Shown here piece by piece: positions 1-10,830 of a stretch of 64,000 nt of DNA. The position numbers and the translations under genes are program-made. Numbering within the stretch: position 1 is the first letter of the stretch; every line of letters begins with the position of its first letter. A model generated the notes under the pieces. It ran no database searches and was not told where the DNA came from. It saw only the letters and a program-made list of their open reading frames with translations. The DNA comes from Porogramme epimiltina (Eukaryota; Basidiomycota; Agaricomycetes; Polyporales; Polyporaceae). The stretch spans positions 1 to 64,000 of the forward strand of contig FTLJ01000227.1 in the NCBI GenBank assembly GCA_900155495.1, given 5' to 3'.

Positions 1-10
1 AAAAAAACGG

Positions 11-45
<35 letters not shown>

Positions 46-964
46 CAGGAATAAACGCAAGGCCGGCACCGTGCTCGATGCTCTCCAGTGCAAGTCCCAT
101 CACCCGTATCCCCACGAGGCACCATGCGTCGGCGACACAGAGGCGCGAGAACCCAGCGAGGATTGCGTATGCTGTGAGGACGAAAAGGGGGACGGCGACC
201 AGACGCGCTCCAGCCCAGCGGGGTGAAGGCTGGGCGCGGCCCTCTGCCAGGTCTTCGAGCTTCGCCGCGCCAGCCTCGCTGACTACGACAATCGCGGTCG
301 TCGCGTTGGTCCCCTTCGTGATGCAAAGCGCCTCGCGCTGGCCGCACGGAATGATCCGTGCGGACCCCAGCTTGCGATGGAGCATGTACCGATATCGATG
401 AAATTCCCAAACGAGCAACCCCATAAGGGTATCCGCGGCAAGGATCGCGAGTAGGGTGGCTGACGCGAGGCCAGCGCAGACAGCGGTGGTTGCAGTGAGG
501 ATCTGGACTACAACTGCTCAGAGAGCGGATTGAGAGACGATATCGGGAGCCCAGGACGGGATCCACGGACGATGGGGAATATAGAGAATCGTGACGCAGA
601 GGGCCCGGGGATGGTGGAGATGCGTGCGATCTGTATGGGCCAGGAAGAGGAGTTCAAGGACCTGCGAATTGTTGGCATGCATATTTCCAGATCGTGCGTT
701 GATGACGATGCATTGGTGGTCCACATTTGGCTTAATGGCCAGTATAGGAAGGATGTAGCTGGATAGCAGTGGCCATATGGTGGAGGAAAGCACAGGAGTT
801 GGGGCGGAATATGCATATCCGAGGTTCCCTGCTATGATTGCCCAGAGAGCAGGAAGAATAACGAAAGGGTGTAGGTTGTATGACATGGGCACGTATTCAA
901 ACAGACAAACAAGTACGTGGTGACGGGTTTCCTGAGTGAATGAGAAGAGTGTAATAAAAATCAT
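1..964 (-). CDS. Polytopic membrane protein, partial at left edge, with in-frame TGA
   Basis: The family is not recognised by name. The reading frame from about 964 down to 518 encodes hydrophobic segments (around LHPFVILPALWAIIAG and STIWPLLSSYILPILAI). It is stopped by TGA at 520-518 and continues in the same frame, with no other stop, to the poly-T tract at the window edge. The part after the stop is clearly protein-like: a long hydrophobic stretch ending LLAADTLMGLLVWEFHRYRY, then a hydrophilic loop, then another hydrophobic helix near VAVPLFVLTAYAILAGF. One frame on both sides of the TGA suggests a CGA-to-TGA nonsense change in a multi-pass fungal membrane protein. An unseen intron removing the stop is the alternative, but no convincing donor was found. 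The start is unsure (964 or the Met near 886), and the 3' end lies outside the window. Confidence 0.5.
8..43. repeat. Poly-A/poly-T homopolymer tract
   Basis: The left edge starts with seven A, then CGG, then an uninterrupted run of about 33 A. On the minus strand this poly-T lies directly downstream of an open membrane-protein reading frame and would read as poly-Phe. It may be a real homopolymer, part of an intron, or an assembly or edge artefact; the window cannot decide. Confidence 0.8.
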
Positions 965-1874
965 GGTGTCGAAGGTCCGTTATATGCTAGGCAGTGGGAC
1001 AGCCTCCTCGCGCACAAGGGGCATGGAGGCGCATGCATTGGAGTGGTTGCAAGGCAAGAGTTTTATGATAGAGGTCCCCATAGCACGTGTCATGGACTCA
1101 CGTATATGACATTCAACAGCACTGCAATGTATTCGGCCCCAAAGTGTTCCCGGACCCCGAAGAAGGGGTGGCTGTATGCTAAGGCGGTGCAACGTGTTTC
1201 TAGCAACCGGCGTGGAGTAAATGGAATTAAAACCCATTTCGACACGACTACAGTACATATCGTGATCTTTGTCGAGTATTCGGCCCACCAGAATGGAGAA
1301 TAGGGAAGTTCGTCCTCGTTCCGATGAGCTACCTTATAGTTCTAGATGTTCACCGGTGGTCCTAAGCGCAAAAAAGTCCCATGATAATTTAGAACATGAT
1401 CTAAGTTAATACCGTGGCGATGTAAGATTCGTATTTACTAATGTCCCGCATGAGATCGGAAGCGTTGAGCAGCCCGGTGCCGGCTGCGGGGAGGTCCGAA
1501 AGAATGTGGTCTAACATGCGCCACTCCTGATATCACACAAGAATAGCTCCGAGTCTTTGACAAAGAGTTAGTCAAGTAGCCCGATGCCCCCTATGCCCGC
1601 CCTCGACATCCTCTACGTGTCTTACGAGCATACCACGAGACACAAAAGAACGATTGCAACACGACGTGAAGAGGCGCGTGAGAGGCGCGTCGAACGTGCA
1701 AGCGTAGTAAGACTCAACAGGTACATGAGCGCGAGGCCCAACAGACTTGTGCGCGTATCATGCTCTCGCATTGAGACACGCGACGACAGCAACACCGTTC
1801 CTGACTGAATATGGATAGGTTACTGCCGACGGCGGGGAAATAAGCCGATATACATGGGGAAAAGGAAGGTCGAT
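965..1874. other. Intergenic stretch, no gene supported
   Basis: Only short overlapping frames on both strands, none with a recognisable motif, plausible exon chain or obvious repeat. It probably holds the upstream region of the left-edge membrane protein gene. Confidence 0.5.
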
Positions 1875-2312
1875 TCAGAGGAAAGCGTGCTCTCCACAGC
1901 GCCGGTGTTCCCCCTCACATGTCCACCGGTAATGAAACAAACACGAACATAGCCAAGATACGCACCAGAGACTCCCGCGCCAGCGATAGATGAACAGAAC
2001 ACATTTGCTTCCAGAAGTCGCTGTCGTAGCGTCGTCAGAGCGACGCAAAAGTGGAAGGCCCTCATCAAGATGCTGGAGCATTGCTGCATGCGCTTCTTCA
2101 TCCTTGGGCCAGGAAGCTTTGAGTAACGACGGATAGATCTAATACTTACGCCGAGTCGAGGGGCCGGGGATCGAGTAGAGCAGCTGGACTCTACACATAG
2201 CAGTTGGGATCGGCGTGAGGATAGTCGAAGGATGGCGATAGCGAAAGATGCTCGGCAAGTAGGGCAGTGTGTTGGAGAGGAGGTTGGAGCCGGCAGACGA
2301 CGAGCTCGCCAT
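1875..2312 (-). CDS. Possible small two-exon gene, unknown
   Basis: A doubtful gene. A Met at 2312 opens a short Ser-rich frame (MASSSSAGSNLLSNTLPYLP) that runs to a good donor, GTAAGTAT, near 2150. A plausible acceptor (CCCAAG) about 50 nt on leads into an acidic stretch (DEEAHAAMLQHLDEG) that ends at 1875. An alternative frame of the second part contains a short hydrophobic Gly/Ala-rich segment, so the frame is not settled. No family is recognised, and it could be a remnant or chance. It is listed because donor, acceptor and Met agree in order and spacing. Confidence 0.25.
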
Positions 2313-2427
2313 GTTGAATGGTGATGAAGGGCGTTTTTCGGTTTTCGCGGCGGGCGCGCGCGCCGCGCTCCACATCCAAATTGGGTATATGTATGTGGTA
2401 TTGTTTGGTTTGTGGCTGAGGGATCAA

Positions 2428-3438
2428 CTAATCACGTGGGTCCCCGCAGTTTTCGGACCTCCAAAAGCTGCAGTCATTTAGCTACTTGCTGTACAAGGCC
2501 GCCATCGATAAAATTCGACACTTAGTCCATGAGTCCGTCGAAGTTCATAACGTGTGGCTCCATAGGTAAGTGCTGTCAACATATCGGTGGACATGGATTG
2601 CCTCACCCACAGCCCAAAGCTCCTCTTTACGCTGAACCGATTTCTGCAGTGCAATGAAATACACGGTACTTGAGCCACCTTACGCCATGTTCTATATACT
2701 TTTTGAAAGTAGTAAAAGACAGTGGGCTGTCGAATGTCTCGTCAACACCGCGCTCAGTACCTGGATGGCGGGCCACCCAGGTTGGTTCTACGATGGCTTC
2801 AGACGGCTACCGGTGAATCACGTCTCTGCGCTCTTGTACATGTACTCCCATGATCTCGTCCTGTATATTTTCCAGTCTCCGCGATACTTATGTCCCAATA
2901 CTTCCCTATTTCTTCTCTCCTTTATGCTCGTTTTGCATGTCCATCATGATTTCAATATCGCGGCAAGACGCTACTCACGTTCGTATGTCCATCGCGGCGT
3001 ACACATATTAAGATTTGTGTTGTCTTTCTTCTATACCCAACGCTCATGAAGCTAACAGAAGGAGCGCAACTTTGGAAATCCCTCAATTCACTGGGCGCTC
3101 TGCGCGTGCTATCATCGTCGTCACTCATGTCGCGGCGCTTGTTGGACATCCACACGGAACGCTCAACATGACGGGAGCCAAGGATCTCACCGGGGATAGA
3201 CGAAACGCGTGCCTGCGATGTACACTAGTAAGTAGTCTGCCGCCACATTCTCGGCACGGACAGCCGTACTCATGGCCTGTTCTTCCAGAAGCAAGCGACG
3301 GCAGGAAGAACTTCCCACATGGTAAGGTTCTGTCTCCAGCGTGCACGTGTTGCAGACTACTTGCCCTCCAGTTTGTGTCTTCCCCTGAACATCTGAAAGG
3401 TCTGTCGCCAGCCAGACTCCCAGGCCCATTCTTCTACC
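2428..3438. other. Stretch with no certain gene
   Basis: Contains a 131-codon frame (2654-3049, plus) of skewed composition and a short plus-strand frame (Met near 3169) ending in a GTAAGT donor near 3229. The latter might be an upstream exon of the gene starting at 3439, but nothing ties it in. No promoter motif stands out. Confidence 0.35.
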
Positions 3439-4891
3439 ATGACAGCCTACGAGATCTATGCTTCAGCGCTCTACTCCCTAGGATATGGTTACCCGCTCTG
3501 GGTGCCAGAGTCCCTCGACGGCTGCGAGGTGCAAGAGGGAGCGGTCGGCTGGCTCCTAGATGGAGGTTTCAGGACTCTCTTCAACTCGATGGTCCCCGCA
3601 GACCACGATCTCAACTCTGGACTACGCGTTCCTCCGGACCACATCCCCTTTTATCGCGACCCTCGCTCAGGCGTCCGCGATCACTTGATCACTCAACCTT
3701 TGCTGCAGAGCAGGAATATCCAGAGGATAGGCGTCTCAGCGTCAGCCTCTCTAAGTGGGTAAGCTGTATTTCAAACACTCTTGCTAACCTGACATTCTAG
3801 CAATCTATCAATTGATCATTGACTATTACCTCTTCTGGAAGCCTCTCGCCCGTTGTGTCAGCGGGAGCGGGCTTTCAGTTCAAGTCGTCCACCGACACTG
3901 GCGCCTTCCTTCGACTCGAAGCTCCAGCATTGACAGTCAGGAACGACGCTAAACTAAGGATCGTCCAATACATGCGCGACCACTTCTCGCAATGGTTGTC
4001 GTTCGCTAACGACGAATGCGGCATCGGTCTGGAAGAGCATCAGCTCATCTTCGTGTGCGGCACCACCAAGACCACGAGGTGTGTCACCGTGTCTTTCCGG
4101 GAGTATTCCCGCAACGTCGAGGGCACAGTCACTGGGAGCACAGGATCTCTCGCTTTGGCCCAGTTCTCCGTGATGGTGTCCAATCATTTGCTGCCTATGG
4201 ACCATCAGCGTGAGTCGCCAGCGCGGGCGCCGCGGCCGGAGAACTTAGCAGTCCCCTCCGGCTCCGGGCCTGCATCGGACGCAGAGCCCCAAAACAAGTG
4301 CATTTTCATGAACTACTTCAAGATGAAACGCAGGTACGGGGTGTGGCCGTTCAAGGGGCCCATGCGAGCGGCTGCTGGAAACGATCGGCTGCCCTCGCCG
4401 CCTCCAGGTCCCGGCGGATCGCCAACGAGTCCCACTACAAGTACGGGTCGTAGGTACTCTTATGACTCTGGAGAGTATGACTTTGAGCGCGGTGACCTCT
4501 ACAACGAAGACTCGGTGAGGCCCTCGCTTCGGCATATGCTGTATTACGCGCTGATGACGTCATAGAAATATTACGATCCCGTAGATGACTTACTAGACTA
4601 CGTTTTAGAAGTACGCTGACTCTTCCCTCATGTGTTTGTCGTAGAACTCATTCACGTCATCACTATCGATACAGGCAGAGCCGGCGGCTCAGATAGCAGT
4701 CGCCTCCGATCTCGACCTGAATGCACTACTGGACGTAAGACGAACACACCAAATTCGATGACGTACTTCCCCCTGCTCACCTCTACTCTGAAACGCAGTG
4801 GGACTGCATTGAGAATGGCGACATTCGTGAACAACTACGTTCCCTCTCTCCAAAACCCAGGATAAACGTTGATGAACTTGGGAGTAAGTGA
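3439..4891 (+). CDS. Agaricomycete-specific hypothetical protein (five exons)
   Basis: A lineage-specific fungal family known to me only from its sequence signature; function unknown. Exon 1 starts at Met 3439 and holds the typical block LFNSMVPADHDLNSGLRVP. Exon 2 carries GAFLRLE, YMRDHFSQWLSFAN, a GIGLEEHQLIFVCGTTKTT block and a KCIFMNYFKMKRRYG motif. Exons 3-5 are 4566-4610, 4645-4734 and 4799-4891, joined in phase 0 by consensus sites, reading YDPVDDLLDYVLE, a serine/alanine stretch, then an IREQLRSLSPKPRI tail to TGA. The first junction is the weak point: the best in-frame solution joins a GTGGGT donor near 3755 to an acceptor at 3861, because the nearer acceptor at 3800 gives a stop. 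No membrane segment or signal peptide is evident, so an intracellular protein is likely. Confidence 0.75.
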
Positions 4892-4901
4892 CATCATCCC
4901 T

Positions 4902-5462
4902 TCACACGAAGGCATCCTCCATATAACCTTCAGTATGACGCGCCATAGCCGCTACAATTGCCAAAGTGCCGCCCGCGCCATCAATATCAAAGGACGCTAT
5001 GGCGTCCGTGTTTGCAGTGGGACAGTACAGCACGTCAAGGGGAAAACTGGCACATGGAAGACGGCTCTCAGTTCTTGGTGTGCGGATACTCTCCGCTGCA
5101 TATACTGCCGCGCTCGCAGACACTCATAGATCTCTCGGAGGAGTTGAACTTGCGGTATGTCCTTCACTCTTCACCTTCAACACCGCACAGCTGACATGGT
5201 CCGTGGAGCTTAGGATCATTCATCAGCCACCCTCCCGGCATTCATCGAAAAAGTGGTCGCCACGTATGGCTGGCATACGCAGAAGCCCGGGCCCGGCAGC
5301 TCGGCAAGCAAGGTAGTGGGGAAGTCCCATGGCCAGGACATAGCTAAGGTATGCCAAATGCCCGTGGGGGACAGCGTAGCGTCGCTAAACCGTGAGGATG
5401 TAGGAACAAAAACACATACTAGGGGCCTATGTGGGCGGGGTTTATGTCGAGAGTCGTCATGA
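4902..5462 (-). pseudogene. Degenerate gene segment, copy A
   Basis: Minus-strand segment related to 8090-8813. Both share a conserved order: a block around THxxEV(M/I)xTL, a run ASAAVYAA, then TANTDA(V/I) and GAGGT. In copy A the early part has in-frame stops (TAG where copy B has GAA) and later parts sit in different frames, so no single product is possible. A neighbouring alternative frame is Cys-rich, so even the true ancestral frame is unsure. No family recognised. It lies just downstream of the 3439-4891 gene and is transcribed toward it. Confidence 0.45.
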
Positions 5463-5816
5463 CTTCAACTGTGTGAAGCAGTGGGTCCTAGCGTTGGTTA
5501 ACGCGGGGTTTTAGAAGTATCTCGAGAACCCCGCATGAGGCTCAGATTTACGTTACCCAGACATTCTCCTCTCTGGACTTACGTCCGATTCGCTTTGTAT
5601 CATATCGTCAGAGTTAAACTCTTATCAGCCATATTAGGCGATTCCCACGCGAGACTTCGATGACTGGTCCAAAAAGTATATGAGCCTGTGCATCATCAGC
5701 CTTCTCCCTTTACTACTAAGTGGCCATGGTACGCTAAGACCCCCCTCACACGAAGCAGCTCCTATTTAACCACAATATTTTACGTCGTCGATAGAAAAAG
5801 ACGCATAGTCGAAAGG
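5463..5816. other. Short intergenic stretch
   Basis: No open frame or motif worth calling; it separates a degenerate segment from the 3' end of the F-box-like gene. Confidence 0.5.
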
Positions 5817-7379
5817 TCACAGAGCGTAGATATTCGGAAACCAGAGATAATCTTGGTCTAAGAGTGGCTTGAGTACCGGCCTCCCACCTCTGCTCATCGC
5901 ATACATGACACTCCCACCCATGATTACTAGATACATCAGGCTGGGTAGCCTGCCGAACGCCATAGTGCAGAAGGTGGTGACCTGCGACTCGCGTGATGGT
6001 AATGCTGTATCCAGTATGTAGTCTTCATCATCGGAATTTGTCCCACTGTCTTCACTACCTGCGTGTTCTCCTGGTTTGACACCTTCGATCACGAGAAGTT
6101 CCACATCGACCTGAAGGACACAAAACTCCAGGGCGGGGAGACATTGCAGCCCCAACACTGCGCCATCCTTCCCAAACATGAGCGGACGAAATCACATGAC
6201 TATAGTAGCCGCTTGAAGACATACCAGGGTTGCGAAGATGTCGGGCCTATCATCAGGGACATTTTCCGCTTCCAAAATGTAAACAGACAGCCGTCGAAGC
6301 TCCTGGAGGCTATCCCCCGCGCACTCGAGACCGACTCGAAGGTGTCCTATGAGTTCTTCTGGATAGGTCCCTCCAATCCTAAGTTCCTTTGGGCGCGCGC
6401 GCTTCATAACGTCCTTGAACATGCGCGTTGACCAGTGCTCCATGCTGTCGATCACGAGAGTGCGGACTGGACATGGGAGGGCAAGGAGGTATGCTTGCAG
6501 GAGGTTTGGTACGTAGCAAGCGTGAAGGAAGGGCCATGTGGGATGTGTCTCGGAGTGTCTATTCTCCATGGCGTTGTGATCATGGACGCGCTGGTCGCAG
6601 GCGCGAAGTACGTACGGGGGGGCCGGGGGACCCCGAGTAGGGTGAGGAGAGTTGGGGCCGAGGGGAAGTCTGGCTACTAACTCCTTGACCTTAGGGAACA
6701 ACTTCGCCCAGGATGCGATTGTGGGAGCCTTAGATCCTGCCAGTACGAGTCTCTTCAGCCGAGGGGAATTCGGGAATGGAAGGGAAGGGATGCGGTAAGG
6801 GCACTTTTGGAGAACGAGTTCTTCAAGTGTAGGGCAAACAATCGGACGTATAAGGTCGATTGGATTCATCCCTATGTTTGCGCCGCCATGAACTACCTCA
6901 GCATATTGAAGTGGCCAATGTGCGGAGTCGAGGAGCTGATACATAAGCATTCCTGGCCTCGAAACGTAGAGTTCCTCAATTGTGTGGATAGAGGCGAGTG
7001 CAACGAGTATGTTTGGATGATTATCAAGACTCCTCTCGGCGTTAGTTAATCGGAGCCGCTTGAGGTTTGTGGCTTGACAAATGATGTCTGAAAATCCCTC
7101 GGAGACTTCCGAGGAAAGCTTCGTACCACCGATGGCGAGAGATCGTAGATAGCGAGACCGGCCACCCCCCGCGCGCACAAAGCTAACGAACGACTTGGCG
7201 CGCTGTTCTCCAAGCCCGTCGATCTCGATCATGGCCTCTAGGCGGCGATCTCTGAGTATAAACTTGGCAGCCTCTCGATTGATTTGATGACTTGTGAGCA
7301 TGAGAGTAAGCAGCGTGCTCCAGTCCGAATATGATACGATGACGAAGAGGACGTCGAGGTTGAGGCCCGTGGCCATCAT
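5817..7379 (-). CDS. F-box/LRR-like protein with an in-frame TGA
   Basis: Starts at Met 7379. The first 45 residues fit a divergent F-box (LDVLFVIVSYSDWSTLLTLMLTSHQINREA), the module that binds Skp1 in SCF ubiquitin ligases. The rest has irregular leucine-rich spacing (LRSLAIGGTKL, LKRLRLT, LEELVLQKCP, LKRLVLAG), as in many agaricomycete F-box proteins. The frame is open for 395 codons, hits TGA at 6194-6192, then continues in exactly the same frame for 124 codons with compatible content (LPALEFCVLQVDVELLVIEG, an acidic stretch, LPSLMYLVIMGGSVMYAM). Without the TGA the product would be 520 residues. A CGA-to-TGA change is the simplest cause. The gene may be a pseudogene, may encode the 395-residue form, or the base may be an error. 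Substrate unknown. Confidence 0.7.
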
Positions 7380-8089
7380 GGTGGCCTACGGGGTGCTTCG
7401 CCAGCGAATATACACCTGTGCCTACATGTGGGCCACGACACTAAGTTGCGGAGTTCAGTGTACCCACCAGCTCTATTGCTGGATATAGCCCCGAAGGACC
7501 AGACGAAGGAAGAAAAGGCACGGTGGTGGAGTAAATCGTCGACCTCCGAGTCAGATCTCGGGCCTAGGCCTCATGGGCGCTTCGCGTCACGTGCTTTCCT
7601 CGCCCAGGGACGAAAAAAAACCGTTTGGCCTCCTGCTACCTTCTCACTCCCTGTTTCCTCCTATCAATCTATCACTTGTATTTGACTACACATCGAGAGG
7701 CTGAAGCTTCAAATCGTCTTGCGGCCACGTTTTCAATGTCACCGCGTCTCGGACGGGCAAGAGGCTTGCGATGCTGACAAGTGTGATGCATACCTACGCT
7801 GCGTGGAGAGAAAAGGCCCAAAGGAATAGGTGCGTATACCGTTCTTCTTTAGCGTTCGTGCGCTGAGGATCTTTCAAGAGAAGGGCCATCCACTGCCATG
7901 AATCCTAGGTGCAACCAAGACACTCTCTTGCATGTCGCCGTCTTGTTCAATATCCTCACCGTCTCTGCTCCGGTGCTCGTCTGCAAAGGCCTTAGCACAG
8001 GATGCGCACAAAGCATGGTGAGTATTGATTGTCCTACTGGCTGGTTGGCGAGATCATCCTTCCTCTTTCCCTCAGCCTCGGTCATAGCG
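7380..8089. other. Upstream region of the F-box-like gene
   Basis: Includes the promoter side of the minus-strand F-box-like gene. A plus-strand frame from 7898 has a hydrophobic segment (VAVLFNILTVSAPVLVCKG), but it overlaps the degenerate segment on the other strand and has no supported exon chain. Nothing else is seen. Confidence 0.35.
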
Positions 8090-8813
8090 GCTTCACGTCT
8101 GGTGTTTTTGTTGCATGGATCGACACCATTTGGAGGCAATCAAACAGAATCCACGATACGCGTTGATGAGGTCAGAAGTGAGTACCATTATCACTCTACG
8201 CAACGGCATACTCCGTATAACATCGAGTATATGATTCCCTATATCCGCCACGCTTGCCGGAGTACCACCAGCACCGATAACAAAGGATAGCACGGCATCC
8301 GTGTTTGCAGTTGACCATGTCAGCGCGCCGGGAAGAAAACGCAGGTCCAAGGCGGCTCGCAGTCCTCAGCGCGCGAATAATCCACGCTGCATACACCGCA
8401 GCTGAAGCTCTTGGAGGAGTCGAACTTGAGGTATAACCTTCGCACTTCACCTTCAAATCCTCATAGCTGACATACTCCGTTACGTTCAGGTTCATGCCTC
8501 AGACAACCTCTCGAGGTTAACCGGAAAGGGGGATACCATATTTGGCCAGCATACGCGTATGCGCAGTGTCTGTACCAGGCACACAGGGCATGATAGGGCG
8601 TAGCTCAGGAATGCGAGGTACCTGTTGCACGACGATTTGGTAGATCGTTGCGAAAGAGCGTAGACGTACGAACACCAGCGCATATTCGATGCCTACGTAA
8701 CCGGATTTTAAGTTCAGGGTCATTATGACTTCGGTGCTGTGGGCGGTGGGCTTGGTATTTTGTGAACGCAGGGTTGTAAGGCGCTCCTTAGATACCCCCA
8801 TGAATGGTTCCAT
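8090..8813 (-). pseudogene. Degenerate gene segment, copy B
   Basis: Counterpart of 4902-5462. It opens with Met 8813 and a frame with TEVIMTLNLKSGYVGIEYAL, then moves to other frames for ASAAVYAAWIIRALRT and for STANTDAVLSFVIGAGG. Possible short introns exist (for example a GTATCC donor just before the first stop) but do not give one clean frame. It is better preserved than copy A in the first block, where copy A has stops. No family recognised. The two copies flank the F-box-like gene in the same orientation, as after a local duplication. Confidence 0.45.
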
Positions 8814-8982
8814 GGTTTACATTTATCGGATGCCCGTTTTGTTCCGATGTTTTTCTACACTTCGATCTATGACATTTACACCGCGCTAAAGGCATGTATG
8901 TAAACAACGGAACTATGGCTTTCGAGAGTACCATATATTAGAATAACGCTTAGAACGCTTATGTTCACATCAGAAACGGTTC

Positions 8983-10830
8983 TCAATGAAGGGCATCCCT
9001 GAATCCGTTGAACACCCATCCCGGCTGAAGTGTGAGGTACGGATGCACTAGCAGATCTGCAGCGGTAGGACGTTCTTCGGGGCTGCTGAAGAGAATGTTA
9101 GTGCTAAGAGACAAGATATATGATGCAAGCAAGCTCACGAGGTGAAGCATTTAGTCCTGAAATCAGTCGCAGACGCAGAGATAGTGATTCCGTCAGGCAG
9201 GGAAGGAGCCTCCTTGGTCTGATATATCTATACGCCTATCTCGTCAGCACCGACATGCGGGAAAACGAGGAGAGGAGCACTCGCATGAAGCAATACGGCC
9301 ATCACCTCCCTGCCGGCCCACGGGCGCTTGCCCGCCAACATTTCTGACACTACGCATCCTACGCTCCAGATATCGACGCTCGAGCCATATGCTTGATCCT
9401 TGGAGTTCATCATCTCCGACGCCATGAAGACATTACCATCCATGGCGATGTCTAGCGCAGCAGCGGCGCTGTCGTCGATGCGCTTCGAAAGACCGAACCC
9501 AGAAATCTTGCAAACGCCAGAGGTTTCGACTAGCACGTTGTCCGTCGTCAGGTTCTGGCAGCCGGTCAGTACCATTTACATCCAAAAGCCCTACAAGAGA
9601 CGTACACGATGCACAATACCTTGAGAGTGGAGGTACTCGAGTCCGCTAAGGATCTGGCTGGCGAACCACTTCGTGACATCCTCGCTGAATCGGCCATGTT
9701 TGCGCACACAGCTGGCGATGGAACCCCCCGGGACGTATTCGAAGAACCTGCACGGGGCTCGCTCAGCAGCTGCTCCTCGGGGTCGAAAGCGAGTGGCTAC
9801 GCACATACTCATGAAAGTAGGTGTCTCCTCGAACCCGAGGTACGAGACGATGTTCGGATGATCGAGATCCTTGAGGATCTCGCTCTCCCATTTCAAGACC
9901 TCTAGGGCTTTGAGCTGTCGGGAGCCTTCGTCATCGATGTTACCCTCAGAACGCTCTACCTGCTTCACCGCCATCATCTCTCCGGCTGCAACGCTCAGTG
10001 CCAGGTAGACGCGAGTGTGCGGCCCCCGCGCGATGAGCTCCCCACGGACCCATCGGAAGGTCTCTACTTTGGGACGTCGGCACCTCATTTTTCCGATTCG
10101 TACAGGAACCCTACTCACTTTTGTCTGACCTCGCCGGTGCGTGTGTAGACGTTGACGCCCCCTGCCCCGTCACGACTTCCTCCAGCTTGCTTCCCCACAT
10201 CTTAGTGTGTCGTGCGCGCGACGGCTCAGGGCCTTCCGCGGAGTCCGAACGGTCCTCTGCCAGTCTCCCGTCGAGTTCTGAGCGTTCATTGTCTCCAGTG
10301 GCGACACCTAGGGCCTTTCTACGTGAAATCGTCCGAAGCAGTCGGGCTACCGCCGCCGCTTTGTCAGGGCCATGTGACGTGTTGACTACTTCTGCGTCGG
10401 ATTCCAACGAGGAATGCTCCGGATCCTGGAGGTGATCCAGTGGGACCTCCGGCTGCTGTGGTCCGTTCGGGGGAATGTCGGCCGTAGGGAGAGTATCACT
10501 CGGGGTATTTGTCAAGACCTGATTCTGCGGCACCCTGTTCAGGACATCGTGTGCGTGGCTTGAAGAGGAGAGGGTGGGAGTGTGTGCGTTAGAGCTCCTC
10601 TCGCAGTCCTGCGAATCGTCAGGAATGCCGAGGGTGGTGTGTGAATTTGGAGGTCCTCGTACCTCGTGCTGGTTCTGTGCACCGTCCATCGGCAATACTT
10701 GCCTTCCCGGATCTCCTACACATATACTCTTATGGTCGCTGTTGCTTTCGAGTGTGACTTCACTGAGTGAGGTAGAGAGGGATTCCGCGTCCCCGGGCTT
10801 GAAGCCGATAGTTGACTCATGGTCGGTCAT
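8983..10830 (-). CDS. Bck1/Ste11-type MAPKKK-like pseudokinase
   Basis: Six exons (10830-10119, 10066-9805, 9747-9606, 9554-9285, 9227-9139, 9085-8983) give 525 residues with all phases closing. The N-terminal 237 residues are Ser/Thr/Pro-rich and probably disordered. The C-terminal kinase domain matches MAP kinase kinase kinases of the cell-wall or pheromone type (FFEYVPGGSIASCVRKHGRF, GLEYLHSQGIVHR, SVDIWSVGCVVSEMLAGKRPW, ending HPYLTLQPGWVFNGF). Key residues are lost: the glycine loop reads ARGPHTRVY, HRD is HRN, the Lys of the HRDLK loop is Thr, DFG is GFG and APE is ASE. The ATP-anchoring Lys (MMAVK) and the C-helix Glu are kept. Catalysis is therefore unlikely, and a scaffold or regulatory role, or decay, is inferred. 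Intron 1 uses an unusual AAAG acceptor; intron 4 seems to start with GC. A longer N-terminus from Met 11016 cannot be excluded. Confidence 0.82.

Noticed and set aside
2654..3049. 131-codon plus-strand frame with aromatic-rich composition
   Set aside because: No motif, splice context or conserved feature; composition fits AT-rich noncoding DNA.
6192..6194. TGA read as selenocysteine or reassigned codon
   Set aside because: Other genes in the window end with TGA at their family-typical ends, so TGA is a normal stop here; no sign of a SECIS-like element was looked for successfully.
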